DNA from: Mesorhizobium sp. WSM4904
GTDB lineage: Bacteria > Pseudomonadota > Alphaproteobacteria > Rhizobiales > Rhizobiaceae
Length of the DNA: 64,000 nucleotides
Direction: 5' to 3'
Assembly: GCF_029674545.1 (NCBI RefSeq)
Contig: NZ_CP121354.1
Span: 6,085,001-6,149,000 of the forward strand
Shown here: positions 1 to 8,334 of the stretch, piece after piece
Numbering within the stretch: the first letter of the stretch is position 1
Layout of the letters: each line of letters begins with the position of its first letter
Notes under the pieces: generated by a model
Database searches by the model: none
The model's input: only the letters and a program-made list of their open reading frames with translations
Told to the model about the DNA's origin: nothing
Position numbers and translations under genes: made by a program

Positions 1-167
1 TCCGCCGCCAGTTGGAAGGCCTCGCCGACACCGTGCTCGACGGGAAGCCACAGCGCGGCGCAACCGTCGAGGACGGGCTCGCCTCGATCCGCGCCATGGT
101 GGCGATCGCCCGCTCGGTCGAAAGCGGCGAGCGCGTCGAGCTCGCCGGCGTCGCGGGAGCGGTCTGA
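1..167 (+). CDS. Gfo/Idh/MocA-type oxidoreductase, C-terminal fragment
   Basis: The frame is open from the window edge to a TGA at 165-167 and encodes about 54 residues. The stretch DGLASIRAMVAIARSVESGE resembles the closing helix of Gfo/Idh/MocA NAD(P)-dependent sugar dehydrogenases (inositol dehydrogenase type), where a final SI-A-VAI--S--SG pattern is common. The stop overlaps the ATG of the next gene, so it is translationally coupled to a carbohydrate operon, which supports a sugar dehydrogenase role. The nucleotide-binding domain lies outside the window, so cofactor and substrate cannot be judged. Confidence 0.6.
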   Translation, partial: RRQLEGLADTVLDGKPQRGATVEDGLASIRAMVAIARSVESGERVELAGVAGAV

Positions 168-985
168 TGCAGGTCGGGGTGTTCGCCAAGACCTTTCCAG
201 GCAGCGAACCGGCCGGCGTGCTTGGCGCCGTGCGCGACGCGGGTTTCGCGGTCACCCAGTTCAATCTTGCCTGCGCCGGCCTGCCGTCGATGCCGGACGC
301 GGTTTCCAACGCTGCGATCGACGCCATCGATGCCGCTGCCAAGGCTACCGGCATCGGCCTCGTTGCGCTGTCAGGCACCTACAACATGGCGCATCCGGAC
401 AGCCGCGTGCGCGGCGACCGGCTGCGGCGGCTGGCGGTTGTCATCGAGACTGCAGCCCGGCTGTCCGTCCCACTCGTCACGCTCTGCACCGGAACGCGCA
501 ACACCCAAGACCAGTGGGCGCATCATCCCGACAATGCCGATCCCTCGGCCTGGGCCGACATGGCGCGCGAGATGGCAAAGGCGCTTCAGCTTGCCGAGCG
601 TCACGGAGTCGATCTCGGCATCGAGCCGGAGCAGGCCAACATCGTCACCTCGGCCGACGACGCCGTGCGGCTGATCGCCGAGATGGGCTCGAAGCGGCTG
701 CGGATCGTGCTCGATCCCGCCAATCTGTTCGAGCGGGCGAATGCAGATGAGGCACGCGCGATCGTCGCCGCAGCGGTCGAGCGCACAGCGGGTCATGTCT
801 CCCTGGCGCACGCCAAGGATCGCTTCGCCGACGGGCGCTTCGCCACGGCCGGACAAGGCATCGTCGACTTCCCCGACTTCATTGCTCGCCTGAAAGCCGC
901 AGGCTTCGACGGGCCGCTGGTGACGCACGGGCTCTCCGCCGAGGAAGCGCCAGGCGTTGCCTGTTTCCTCAAAGGCCTGGCGTGA
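167..985 (+). CDS. Sugar phosphate isomerase/epimerase (xylose-isomerase-like TIM barrel)
   Basis: This 272-residue protein has the usual length of the AP-endonuclease-2/xylose-isomerase-like TIM-barrel family. Metal-ligand-type segments are visible in order: GIEPE near residue 150, LDPAN near 182 and LAHAKD near 213, as in ketose 3-epimerases and sugar isomerases. The start overlaps the stop of the upstream oxidoreductase and its own stop overlaps the start of the hydrolase gene, so it sits inside a tightly coupled sugar operon. The reaction is probably isomerisation or epimerisation of a keto-sugar or cyclitol. The substrate cannot be read from the sequence. Confidence 0.7.
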   Translation: MQVGVFAKTFPGSEPAGVLGAVRDAGFAVTQFNLACAGLPSMPDAVSNAAIDAIDAAAKATGIGLVALSGTYNMAHPDSRVRGDRLRRLAVVIETAARLSVPLVTLCTGTRNTQDQWAHHPDNADPSAWADMAREMAKALQLAERHGVDLGIEPEQANIVTSADDAVRLIAEMGSKRLRIVLDPANLFERANADEARAIVAAAVERTAGHVSLAHAKDRFADGRFATAGQGIVDFPDFIARLKAAGFDGPLVTHGLSAEEAPGVACFLKGLA

Positions 986-1803
986 TGGGCACGCTGCTCC
1001 ACGACGGCGCCACGCTCCGCGTTACCGATACGGGCGAAGGCCTGGGGATCGTCTTCCAGCACGGGCTGGGCGGCGGCGAGGCGCAAGTCGCCCAGACTTT
1101 TCCCGCCGGCTTCCGCCGCATCACGCTGGAATGCCGTGGCCATGGCGGCTCCGATCTCGGCAAGCGGCGGCCCTTCTCGTTCCAAATGTTCGCCGATGAC
1201 GTTCTGGCCGCAGCCGACCAAGCCGGCCTGGACCGCTTCATTGCCGGCGGCGTCTCGATGGGCGCGGCGATCGCGCTGCGTCTCGCCTGCTGTCATCCGC
1301 GGCGCGTCGCCGGCCTGATCCTGGTGCGGCCGGCCTGGACGTTTTCGCCGGCGCCGCAGAACATGCGGCCGATTGCCGAGGTCGCCGAGCTCATCCTCGC
1401 ACACGGGGCCGACAAGGGGCGGACGATCTTCGCGCAGTCCGAGACCGCAGCGCGGCTCTATCGCGAGGCGCCCGACAATCTTTCCTCGCTGCTCGGCTAT
1501 TTCGACCGGCCCGACGCCGGTGCATTCGCGCAAGTGCTGGCCAACATCGCCGCCGACGGGCCAGGAGTTTCCGAGCGCGACGCCGCAACGCTCGACATTC
1601 CGGTACTCGTCATCGGCAACGAAGTCGATGCCGTCCATCCGCTGTCGACGGCCTATGCACTGGCTGCGGCGATACCCAAGGCGATCTTCGCCGAGATCAC
1701 GCCCAAGGCGCGCGACAGCGTGAAGCATTTCGCCGAGCTGCACGAGCAGATCAGTTCCTTCCTCCAGTCCCACTCGAATATCCGGAGTCCCATTCCGTCA
1801 TGA
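985..1803 (+). CDS. Alpha/beta hydrolase
   Basis: A 272-residue alpha/beta-hydrolase fold protein. The nucleophile elbow GVSMG lies near residue 86, with an acid candidate in NEVDAVHP near 215 and a catalytic His candidate in SVKHFAEL near 245. The GQGxG-like HGLGGG segment near residue 30 fits the oxyanion loop. In a sugar operon it could be a lactonase acting after the dehydrogenase, as 3-oxoadipate-enol-lactonase-like hydrolases sometimes do; this is inference. The frame also opens at a GTG three bases earlier (982); ATG at 985 is preferred. The end overlaps the next start by four bases. Confidence 0.7.
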   Translation: MGTLLHDGATLRVTDTGEGLGIVFQHGLGGGEAQVAQTFPAGFRRITLECRGHGGSDLGKRRPFSFQMFADDVLAAADQAGLDRFIAGGVSMGAAIALRLACCHPRRVAGLILVRPAWTFSPAPQNMRPIAEVAELILAHGADKGRTIFAQSETAARLYREAPDNLSSLLGYFDRPDAGAFAQVLANIAADGPGVSERDAATLDIPVLVIGNEVDAVHPLSTAYALAAAIPKAIFAEITPKARDSVKHFAELHEQISSFLQSHSNIRSPIPS

Positions 1804-2522
1804 CCGCCAAGCCCCTCTCCGGACCCGCGGCAATAGCCGCATTGCCGCGCAACCGGCTTATCGGCGAGTTTTCGCTGTGGTCGGCGGATCTCGCCAATAT
1901 GGAGCGCGACCTTAAGCGCATCGAAGCCTATGCCGACCTGCACCACATCGACGTTGCGGACGCACGCTTCACCCCCGGCTTCCTGTTCTTTCCCGACCTG
2001 GTGGCGCGCATCACCAGGCTGACGGCGAAGCCGATCCACGTGCATCTGATGGTCGAAGCCGAAATCGTCGAGGCGCAGACGCGCCAGTTCATCGAGGCCG
2101 GCGCCGACCTCGTCACCATCCATGCCGAGAACCGCGAGGCCGGCCTGCGCGCGGTAAAGCTGGCGCGTGAGCTCGGCGCCGCAGCCGGCGTGGTGCTGCG
2201 GCTCGAGACGCCGGTTTCCGCGATCGAGCCGTTCCTGCCGGACGTCGCCTTCGTCACGCTGCTCGGCACCTCGATCGGCGTCAAGGGGCAGAGCCTGTCC
2301 GAAAAAGCCTGCCCGCGCCTGATCGAGGCGCGCGCGCTGATGAGGAAAGCCGGCCGCGAGGCCGACATCCTGCTTGCCGCCGACGGCGGCATACGCCACG
2401 AGACGGTGCCGCTGCTGCGGGCCGCCGGCGCCGACACCGTGGTGCTCGGCTCGCTCGCCTTCGGCGATCCTGATCTTGCGCAGCGCATGGCCTGGCTGCA
2501 CGGGCTGAAGGCCGCCGCCTGA
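1800..2522 (+). CDS. Ribulose-phosphate 3-epimerase family protein (AlsE-like)
   Basis: A 240-residue TIM barrel of the pentulose/hexulose-phosphate 3-epimerase family. The paired metal and catalytic motifs are present: HHIDVAD near residue 43, HVHLMVE near 75 and AADGGIRHE near 197. The phosphate-binding end AGADTVVLGS near residue 212 is also there. Together with the adjacent ROK kinase it resembles the AlsE/AlsK pair (allulose-6-phosphate epimerase and allokinase) rather than housekeeping Rpe, but that is inference from context. The stop overlaps the ROK kinase start. Confidence 0.72.
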   Translation: MTAKPLSGPAAIAALPRNRLIGEFSLWSADLANMERDLKRIEAYADLHHIDVADARFTPGFLFFPDLVARITRLTAKPIHVHLMVEAEIVEAQTRQFIEAGADLVTIHAENREAGLRAVKLARELGAAAGVVLRLETPVSAIEPFLPDVAFVTLLGTSIGVKGQSLSEKACPRLIEARALMRKAGREADILLAADGGIRHETVPLLRAAGADTVVLGSLAFGDPDLAQRMAWLHGLKAAA

Positions 2523-3553
2523 TGAGCACGCTCGCGCTTGCCTTCGATCTCGGCGGCACGGAACTGCGCGGCGCGCTGGTCGAGCGCAGCGGCGAGGTCG
2601 TCGCGCGCGTCTCGGAGCCAACATTGGCCGGCGCCGGATCGGAAGCGGTCATCGGCCAGATCATTGTGCTGGCGGGCAAACTGCTCGAGGAGCATCCGCA
2701 GGCAAGGGTCATCGGCATCGGCGCGTGCGCGCCCGGCCCGCTCGATCCCAAGGCAGGCATCGTCATCGGGCCGCCGACGCTCGCCGGCTGGCACAACGTG
2801 CCCATGATCGACATTCTGAGTCGCCAGTTCGGCTTGCCGGTGCGGCTGGAGAATGACGCCAACGCCGCCGCGTTGGGCGAATGGCGCTTCGGCGCCGGCC
2901 GCGGCGCCGCATCGATGGTCTTCGTCACGGTGTCGACCGGCATCGGCGGCGGCGTGATCGCCGACGGCCACATCTATCACGGCAGGCGCGGGCTCGCGGC
3001 CGAGATCGGCCACATGACGATCACCGGCGAAGGCGATCGCTGCTTCTGCGGCAATGTCGGCTGCTTCGAGGCCGTCGCTTCCGGCACCGCGCTCGGACGC
3101 CGGGCGACGCGGCTCACCGCGCCTGGCGACGGCTCGCTGCTGCGGCGGCTTTCCAGGGACGGCGACGTCTCCGCCCGCCATGTCGTCGAGGCCGCGCGGA
3201 CGGGCGATGCGGCAGCATTCGGCCTGGTCGAGGTGGAAGCGAAATGGCTCGGCATCGGCTTCACCAACCTTTTGCATCTCTATTCGCCCGAGGTGATCGT
3301 CATGGGCGGAGGGCTCGCCAACGGCTTCGAGCTGCTGGCGCCAGGCATCAGGGCAACGATCGATGAGCGCGCCATGCAAGCCTATCGCGACGTACCGATC
3401 GTGCCGGCGGAGCTCGGCGACCGCGCCGGCCTTGTCGGCGCGGCAAGCCTGATCCTGTGGGAGGGCGAGCCGGGCACGGCGCTTTCGATGGTGCAGGACG
3501 ACGAGACAAAGACCGGTGGACCGGCCGGCGCCAGAGAAGCAAACCATGGCTGA
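2522..3553 (+). CDS. ROK family sugar kinase
   Basis: A 343-residue ROK (repressor, ORF, kinase) protein without an N-terminal helix-turn-helix, so a kinase rather than a repressor. The N-terminal phosphate loop AFDLGGTELRGAL, the catalytic-region motif LENDANAAALGE near residue 117 and the zinc motif CFCGNVGCFE near residue 177 are intact. It probably phosphorylates the sugar handled by the upstream epimerase/isomerase genes. The C-terminus beyond about residue 315 is polar and poorly conserved in look. The start overlaps the previous stop. Confidence 0.82.
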   Translation: MSTLALAFDLGGTELRGALVERSGEVVARVSEPTLAGAGSEAVIGQIIVLAGKLLEEHPQARVIGIGACAPGPLDPKAGIVIGPPTLAGWHNVPMIDILSRQFGLPVRLENDANAAALGEWRFGAGRGAASMVFVTVSTGIGGGVIADGHIYHGRRGLAAEIGHMTITGEGDRCFCGNVGCFEAVASGTALGRRATRLTAPGDGSLLRRLSRDGDVSARHVVEAARTGDAAAFGLVEVEAKWLGIGFTNLLHLYSPEVIVMGGGLANGFELLAPGIRATIDERAMQAYRDVPIVPAELGDRAGLVGAASLILWEGEPGTALSMVQDDETKTGGPAGAREANHG

Positions 3554-3641
3554 GCTCAAGGCGCGCGGCGACGAGCTCTTGCTGGGCATCGCGCCTATGG
3601 CCGAGATCATCGAGCGGATGAGGGAGAGCGGCGGGAACTGA
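3546..3641 (+). CDS. Short ORF, possible remnant of the next operon gene
   Basis: A 31-codon frame starts with ATG inside the last eight bases of the ROK gene, the same coupling style used by every upstream junction. It encodes an amphipathic, acidic peptide ending GGN. It is much too short for a complete enzyme and runs into the 3' end of the opposite-strand membrane-protein gene. The simplest reading is the 5' stub of a longer operon gene lost at a recombination junction near 3640. No family could be assigned. Confidence 0.3.
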   Translation: MAELKARGDELLLGIAPMAEIIERMRESGGN

Positions 3642-4164
3642 TGCCGCCTGCCTCCTTATCGCCGGCGCTGGGCGCGGCCTTGGGCTGAGGGCGCGCCAGC
3701 AGATAGAAGGCGGCGACATGCGAGATCATCAGCAGCGGCACATAGACGATCGGGATCACGTAGGTAGCGCCCAATTGTCCTGCCAGGTCCGGAAGGTCGA
3801 GCACTGTGCCGTGGTAGTAGTCGACGACAAGATCGACTGTCCCGACCACATTGAAGGCGACAACGAGCGGCCAGAAGATCGAGGGTCGCCTCACGGCAAG
3901 CAGCGCCAGCATGGCCAGCAGTCCGGTCGCGAAATCGCCATAGGCGGCGAAGGCGGCAAAACCCGCGGGCAGGTTCGGACCGACCACGCCCGGAAGCAGG
4001 AAGACCAATCCGAAGAAGCGGAAGCTGTGCAGCGTGGCGATGGCGCGCTGTGCCTCGACGCTATCCATCGTCTTGAGCCTTGGCCAGACATAGGCGCCGA
4101 AGCAAAGCAGCCACGGCACGTAGCCCAGGACGAGATGGATGTTGAAGATCATCGCCGGCGACAT
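3607..4164 (-). CDS. Multi-pass membrane protein of unknown function
   Basis: About 185 residues with roughly five hydrophobic segments, including stretches around FNIHLVLGYVPWLLCFGAYVW, FGLVFLLPGVVG, GLLAMLALLAV and IPIVYVPLLMISHVAAFYLL. The ATG at 4164 is chosen because a strong GAGGAGG ribosome-binding site lies five bases upstream; a GTG two codons earlier is less likely. It follows the methyltransferase gene by ten bases and is probably co-transcribed with it. The last 15 residues are low-complexity and overlap the short ORF on the other strand, so the 3' end may be altered. No function is proposed. Confidence 0.65.
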   Translation of the reverse strand: MSPAMIFNIHLVLGYVPWLLCFGAYVWPRLKTMDSVEAQRAIATLHSFRFFGLVFLLPGVVGPNLPAGFAAFAAYGDFATGLLAMLALLAVRRPSIFWPLVVAFNVVGTVDLVVDYYHGTVLDLPDLAGQLGATYVIPIVYVPLLMISHVAAFYLLARPQPKAAPSAGDKEAGGISSRRSPSSAR

Positions 4165-4174
4165 TTCCACCTCC

Positions 4175-5005
4175 TCAGTTGCTTGCCGGAGATGCTTCGA
4201 ACACCGCCGTCAGGATGCCGAGCCGGCCTTCCATGAGATTGCGTCCGAGATTGGCGGCAAAATCCGCGAAACCCGGACCCATGACGACGCCGAGGTTCAG
4301 CGAAGGCGGCGGCCCGGACGCCCGCAGCGCCGCGAACCAGGTCTTGGCATCCGCTGTATCGTCCTGCTGGACCAGCAGGCGGAACCCGGCGGCCTCGATC
4401 GCCTCGCAGGTAGCGGCGGCGGAGAGCAGAAAGCTTTCCGCGGGTGTCCTCGCCCAGGGCACCGGATAGTGCGGATCGCCGCCGTTCAGCACGACATCGA
4501 AGGTCGCGAATTTTCCGCCCGGCTTCAGCATGCGCCTGATCTCGCGGTAGAGAAGCGGCCGGTCGGCGATGTTCATCGCCACATGCTGCAGCAACACGAC
4601 ATCGAAACCGCCGTCATCGAGCGGAAGCGCCAGCGCGCTGCCGGCCTTGAACGACACTTGTCCGTCCTGCCCCGTGCGCGCGGTGAGATACTGCGCGGCT
4701 TCGACGAAGGGCTCGCTGAGATCGACGCCCGTGACGCTACAGCCATAGGTCGCGGCGAGAAAGCGGGCCGGTCCGCCCACCCCCGACCCGACATCGAGGA
4801 CCGACATGCCGGCCGCAACGCCGGCCAATTTGGCAAGCTCCGCCGTCGCGGCGAGGCCGCGGGTGTGGAACTGGTCGAGGGTCGCCAGTTGCTCCGGCTT
4901 CAACCGCTGCTCGTTCGGCCCCAATACGGCCAGTGCCGTCTTCAGCCGCTCGGCCAGGCCGGTCGCGCGGTAGTGATCGCGCACTCGATCCAAATCGTCC
5001 GTCAT
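4175..5005 (-). CDS. SAM-dependent class I methyltransferase
   Basis: About 276 residues from the ATG at 5005, which has GGAAAG upstream; an in-frame ATG 11 codons earlier lacks a site. Motif I is VLDVGSGVGGPARFLA near residue 67, followed by the acidic residue in VTGVDLSEPF. The later GFDVVLLQHVAMNIAD and LKPGGKFATFDVV segments are typical of the Methyltransf_11/UbiE-like group. The substrate is unknown. It diverges from a LysR gene across an 83-base gap, a common arrangement in which the regulator controls its neighbour. Confidence 0.78.
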   Translation of the reverse strand: MTDDLDRVRDHYRATGLAERLKTALAVLGPNEQRLKPEQLATLDQFHTRGLAATAELAKLAGVAAGMSVLDVGSGVGGPARFLAATYGCSVTGVDLSEPFVEAAQYLTARTGQDGQVSFKAGSALALPLDDGGFDVVLLQHVAMNIADRPLLYREIRRMLKPGGKFATFDVVLNGGDPHYPVPWARTPAESFLLSAAATCEAIEAAGFRLLVQQDDTADAKTWFAALRASGPPPSLNLGVVMGPGFADFAANLGRNLMEGRLGILTAVFEASPASN

Positions 5006-5064
5006 TGCACTTTCCTTCAGGCTTCCAATCCACGACACAGATACGACCGCTTTGTGCCGGCGAC

Positions 5065-5075
5065 TATCCGCGATA
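5065..5075. promoter_or_regulatory. Candidate LysR operator between divergent genes
   Basis: The short gap between the methyltransferase and LysR genes contains TATCCGCGATA, an 11-base inverted repeat (TATC-CGC-GATA). LysR regulators usually bind imperfect dyads in such divergent promoters, commonly of T-N11-A form. This one has a nine-base internal spacing, so it is only a candidate. Confidence 0.3.
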
Positions 5076-5088
5076 ATGTCGACGGGTC

Positions 5089-6045
5089 ATGAAGCAGAAC
5101 TTCACAGTCCGGCATGGCGCGCTCGACGGCGTCGAGGCGTTCCTGAGCGTGGCCAGGCACCGCAACTTCCGTAAGGCGGCGGCGGAACTCGGCGTCACGC
5201 CGTCGGCGATCAGCCAGGCGGTGCGGACGCTCGAGGCGCGCATCGGCGCCGCGCTCTTCACACGCACGACACGCAGCGTCGGCCTGACCGAAGCCGGTGA
5301 GCGGTTTTTTTCGCGCGCACGGCCGGCTTTCGAGGAATTGATAGCCGCGAGCGAGGTCGCGCGCGGAATCGGCCAACGGCCGGCCGGGCTCTTGCGCCTG
5401 TCGGTGCCACCCGCGGTGGTGTCGACCCTGCTGGAGCCGATGATCGCGTCCTTCTGCCAGGCCTATCCCGAGATCGAGCTGGAGATCGTCGCAAGCGGCG
5501 AGCTGGCCGATCTCGCCGCCGAAGGATTCGATGCCGGCATCCGCATGGGCGACCTGATCGCGCCCGACATGGTCGCGGTGCGGCTGACGCCGTCCTTCCC
5601 GATGGTTGTCGTCGGCAGCCCCGACTATCTACGCCAACGAACAGCCCCGGAGCGCATCGAGGATCTGCGTCACCACGCCTGCCTTCGCCTGCGCCGATCG
5701 AATGGTTCGGTCGCGCCGTGGCGCTTCGCCAAGGGCAACAAGGCGATCGAGGCGATCGTCACCGGACCGCTCATTGCGCACGACTATCCTTCGCTGCTCG
5801 GCGCGGCGATCCAGGGCGTCGGGCTGGCGCAGGTGCCAGGCCCCATCGCCGACGCGCCGATCGCCGATGGACGTCTGCAGGCGCTGCTCGGCCGCTTCGC
5901 GGTGACCACGCCGGGCGTGTTCCTCTACTATCCGGAAAGGCACCAGGTGCTGCCTAAGCTGCGCGCCTTCATCGATCATATCCGCTCGCAAGGCGGCGCC
6001 GATGATTCCCGAAAACGATCTCGGGAACGGCAGGCTCGGGCCTGA
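5089..6045 (+). CDS. LysR family transcriptional regulator
   Basis: A 318-residue LysR-type regulator. The N-terminal winged helix-turn-helix is clear: LDGVEAFLSVARHRNFRKAA, then the recognition region GVTPSAISQAVRTLEARIG and LFTRTTRSVGLTEAGE. The effector-binding domain follows from about residue 90 and includes the GFDAGIRMG and LRHHACLRLR segments typical of the CrgA-like subgroup. The extreme C-terminus (about 15 residues after IRSQGG) is basic and looks like a non-conserved extension. It is transcribed divergently from the methyltransferase and membrane-protein genes and may regulate them. Confidence 0.87.
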   Translation: MKQNFTVRHGALDGVEAFLSVARHRNFRKAAAELGVTPSAISQAVRTLEARIGAALFTRTTRSVGLTEAGERFFSRARPAFEELIAASEVARGIGQRPAGLLRLSVPPAVVSTLLEPMIASFCQAYPEIELEIVASGELADLAAEGFDAGIRMGDLIAPDMVAVRLTPSFPMVVVGSPDYLRQRTAPERIEDLRHHACLRLRRSNGSVAPWRFAKGNKAIEAIVTGPLIAHDYPSLLGAAIQGVGLAQVPGPIADAPIADGRLQALLGRFAVTTPGVFLYYPERHQVLPKLRAFIDHIRSQGGADDSRKRSRERQARA

Positions 6046-6075
6046 CGTATCACCGTCGGACCGACCGCGCGCGCC

Positions 6076-6411
6076 CTACTCCCTTGCGCGCCAGGCGAGG
6101 ATCCTGTGGATCTCGTTCCGCTTGTCTTCCGCGAGACCCGAAAGCATCTCCTCGTCCAAATACCCTTCCTCGACGAGGGCGGCAAAGACGAAGATGAGCT
6201 GCGAGTAGCGATAGTCGAACATCTGCTCAAGGTTTCGCCGTTGCTGCCGCAGATAGTCTTCGATTTCCCACATATCGGAAAACGTCGCCGCCTCGCTGGC
6301 CTTCTTTTTGAATTCGGCCAGTGTCTTGCCGAGCGCCACCTCCAGCGCCTTATCGAAAGCGATACGGGCCACCTTCTTCTCGGATGCGGACCATTTTTGA
6401 TCAAAGCTCAT
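6076..6411 (-). CDS. Small soluble protein of unknown function
   Basis: About 111 residues, rich in charged and aromatic amino acids and predicted all-helical, with no signal peptide or membrane segment. The ATG at 6411 is preferred because AGAGGT lies five bases upstream. Segments such as MWEIEDYLRQQRRNLEQMFDYRYSQLIFVFAAL and the EEGYLDEEML motif look conserved in character. It may belong to a small rhizobial family, but no function is recognised. It is convergent with the LysR gene and 73 bases downstream of an MmyB-like regulator gene on the same strand. Confidence 0.6.
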   Translation of the reverse strand: MSFDQKWSASEKKVARIAFDKALEVALGKTLAEFKKKASEAATFSDMWEIEDYLRQQRRNLEQMFDYRYSQLIFVFAALVEEGYLDEEMLSGLAEDKRNEIHRILAWRARE

Positions 6412-6484
6412 GCAATACCTCTGGTGGCCTCGCCTCAAACTCAAATACTAAGCGGCGCTGCGAGACGAAACAATGCGCATGCCA

Positions 6485-7333
6485 TCACCCGGAGCGAGAC
6501 TCGATCAGCGATCGAATGCGCTCGGCGTCGGCGGGCGTCGCGGGGTTGTAGACGATCATGCCGAGCTCTGGCCGGCCGTCGACGGCGAAGACCGAGAATT
6601 CCAGCTCGATCAGTCCGATCTCGGGATGCCGCAGGCGCTTCACGCCTTCGCCGTGCGCGGGGACGACGTCATTGTCGCGCCACAGCGCCTCGAATTCCGG
6701 ACTGATCCGGCAAAGCTCCTCCACGAGCTGGGTGATTTCCGCGTCCGCGCCGGCCCTCGTGGCATCTGCCCTGAACGAGCCGACCACGAAGCGCGCGACG
6801 CTCTGCCAATCGTCCTGGGCGTCGCGCACGCGGGGATTGCCGAACATCAGGCGCAGGATGTTGCGCTGCTCGCGCGGCAGCTTGGAATAGTCGGTCAGCA
6901 TCGCTGCCGCGGCGCGGTTCCAGGCAACGACATCCCAGGTCGCGGTCTTGATGATGGCAGGGCTGGGGTCCAGGGCGTCCAGCACGCGCTGCAAACGCGG
7001 CGTCACGCTGTCGACGTTCCTGTAGCGGACCTCGGGAGGCCGCCCGAGACCCAGCATGAACAAATGCTCGCGCTCGGGCTCGGTCAGCATCAGCCCGGTC
7101 GCGATGCGGTTGAGCACGTCCGCGGACGGCGCGCCGCCCCGGCCCTGCTCCAGCCAGGTGTACCAGGTCGGGCTGATATTGGCGCGTTGCGCCACTTCCT
7201 CCCGGCGCAGCCCCTGTGTGCGCCGGCGTCCGGTGGTGAAGCCAAAGGCGACGGGGTCGAGGCGCATGCGGCGATCCCGCAAAAAGGTGCCCAGCTTGTT
7301 GGTCGTCTCTTTGTTGGCGGTCCCTTGGGGCAT
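6485..7333 (-). CDS. XRE-type HTH regulator with MmyB-like ligand-binding domain
   Basis: About 282 residues. The N-terminal XRE helix-turn-helix includes LGTFLRDRRMRL, GLRREEVAQRANISPTWYTW and EQGRGGAPSADVLNRIATGL. The rest (about residues 105-275) fits the MmyB-like ligand-binding domain, which has a PAS-like fold and binds fatty-acid-like ligands in known members. The start at 7333 has AGGA five bases upstream. Such regulators usually repress a divergently transcribed SDR or NAD-binding gene, and exactly that arrangement is seen here. Confidence 0.85.
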   Translation of the reverse strand: MPQGTANKETTNKLGTFLRDRRMRLDPVAFGFTTGRRRTQGLRREEVAQRANISPTWYTWLEQGRGGAPSADVLNRIATGLMLTEPEREHLFMLGLGRPPEVRYRNVDSVTPRLQRVLDALDPSPAIIKTATWDVVAWNRAAAAMLTDYSKLPREQRNILRLMFGNPRVRDAQDDWQSVARFVVGSFRADATRAGADAEITQLVEELCRISPEFEALWRDNDVVPAHGEGVKRLRHPEIGLIELEFSVFAVDGRPELGMIVYNPATPADAERIRSLIESRSG

Positions 7334-7348
7334 TGCCATCCTGTTGGC

Positions 7349-7376
7349 TATTATACCATAATAAAGTCACTACTTT
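7349..7376. promoter_or_regulatory. Two adjacent inverted repeats, probable operator of the MmyB-like regulator
   Basis: The intergenic region between the divergent regulator and epimerase genes contains a perfect dyad TATTAT-ACC-ATAATA (7349-7363), followed immediately by AAAGT-CACT-ACTTT (7363-7376). The AT-rich sequence stands out in a GC-rich window. Their place in a shared promoter region supports autoregulation and control of the epimerase gene. Confidence 0.5.
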
Positions 7377-7431
7377 AACAGAATGATCTATAGCGCAAAT
7401 AGGGCCTCCGAACAACAAGCGGAGACCTATC

Positions 7432-8334
7432 ATGCGTGTATTCCTTACCGGCGCGACCGGCTTCATCGGTTCCAGGATCGTGTCCGAACTTCTTGCCGCC
7501 GGCCATCAGGTACTTGGCCTGACCCGTTCGGATGCCGGTGCGCGGTCGCTTCTCGCCGCCGGCGCCGAGCCGCATGGCGGCGACATCGAAGACCTCGACA
7601 GCCTGCGCGACGGCGTGGCGAAATCGGATGCGGTGATCCACACCGCCTTCGACCACAATTTCTCGAACTTCGTCGCGAACTGCGAGAAGGACAAGCGCGT
7701 CATCGAAGCGCTGGGCGGCGCGCTCGCCGGTTCGGACCGGCTGCTCATCATCACGTCGGGTGTCGGCATGGGCTCCGGCGAGCACGGACAGCCTGCGAGA
7801 GAAGACATCTTCAACACCGACCATCCCAATCCGCGCATCCTGTCCGAGCTCGCCGGCGCGGCTATGGCCGAGAAGGGCGTCAAGGTGTCGGTGGTGCGGC
7901 TGCCGCAGGTGCATGACACGGTGAAACAGGGCCTCATCACACCGCTGATCGCGCAGACGCGCGTCAAGGGCGTGTCGGCCTATCTTGGCGAAGGCCGCAA
8001 CCGGTGGTCGGCGGCGCATGTGCTCGACGTCGCGAAGCTCTACCGCCTGGCGCTGGACAAGCAGGAAGCCGGCGTGCGCTACAACGCCGTCGCCGAGGAA
8101 GGCATTCCAGTCCGCGAGATCGCGGAGGTGATCGGCGCCGGCCTCAAAGTGCCGGTGGTCTCGCTGTCGCAGGAAGAAGCGGCCGACCATTTCGGGTGGC
8201 TTGCCATGTTCGCCGGCCTCGACATACCTGCATCCAGCGAATGGACGCGTGCGCATCTCGGCTGGCAACCGACTGGGCCCGGCCTCATCGCCGATCTGGA
8301 GCGGATGGATTATTCGCAAGCCGCCGCAGCTTAG
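7432..8334 (+). CDS. NAD(P)-dependent epimerase/SDR family oxidoreductase
   Basis: A 300-residue extended short-chain dehydrogenase/reductase. It opens with the Rossmann motif VFLTGATGFIGSRIV, and DAVIHTAF occupies the usual position near residue 66. The canonical YxxxK active site is not evident: the expected segment reads HPNPRILSELAGAAMAEKG, so it belongs to atypical members often annotated NAD(P)H-binding or epimerase. GGAG seven bases before the ATG supports the start. It is divergent from the MmyB-like regulator and is its likely target. The physiological substrate is unknown. Confidence 0.8.
   Translation: MRVFLTGATGFIGSRIVSELLAAGHQVLGLTRSDAGARSLLAAGAEPHGGDIEDLDSLRDGVAKSDAVIHTAFDHNFSNFVANCEKDKRVIEALGGALAGSDRLLIITSGVGMGSGEHGQPAREDIFNTDHPNPRILSELAGAAMAEKGVKVSVVRLPQVHDTVKQGLITPLIAQTRVKGVSAYLGEGRNRWSAAHVLDVAKLYRLALDKQEAGVRYNAVAEEGIPVREIAEVIGAGLKVPVVSLSQEEAADHFGWLAMFAGLDIPASSEWTRAHLGWQPTGPGLIADLERMDYSQAAAA

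Noticed and set aside
6006..6027. Hairpin TTCCCGA-N8-TCGGGAA as terminator of the LysR gene
   Set aside because: It lies inside the coding frame before the stop and has no following T-run.
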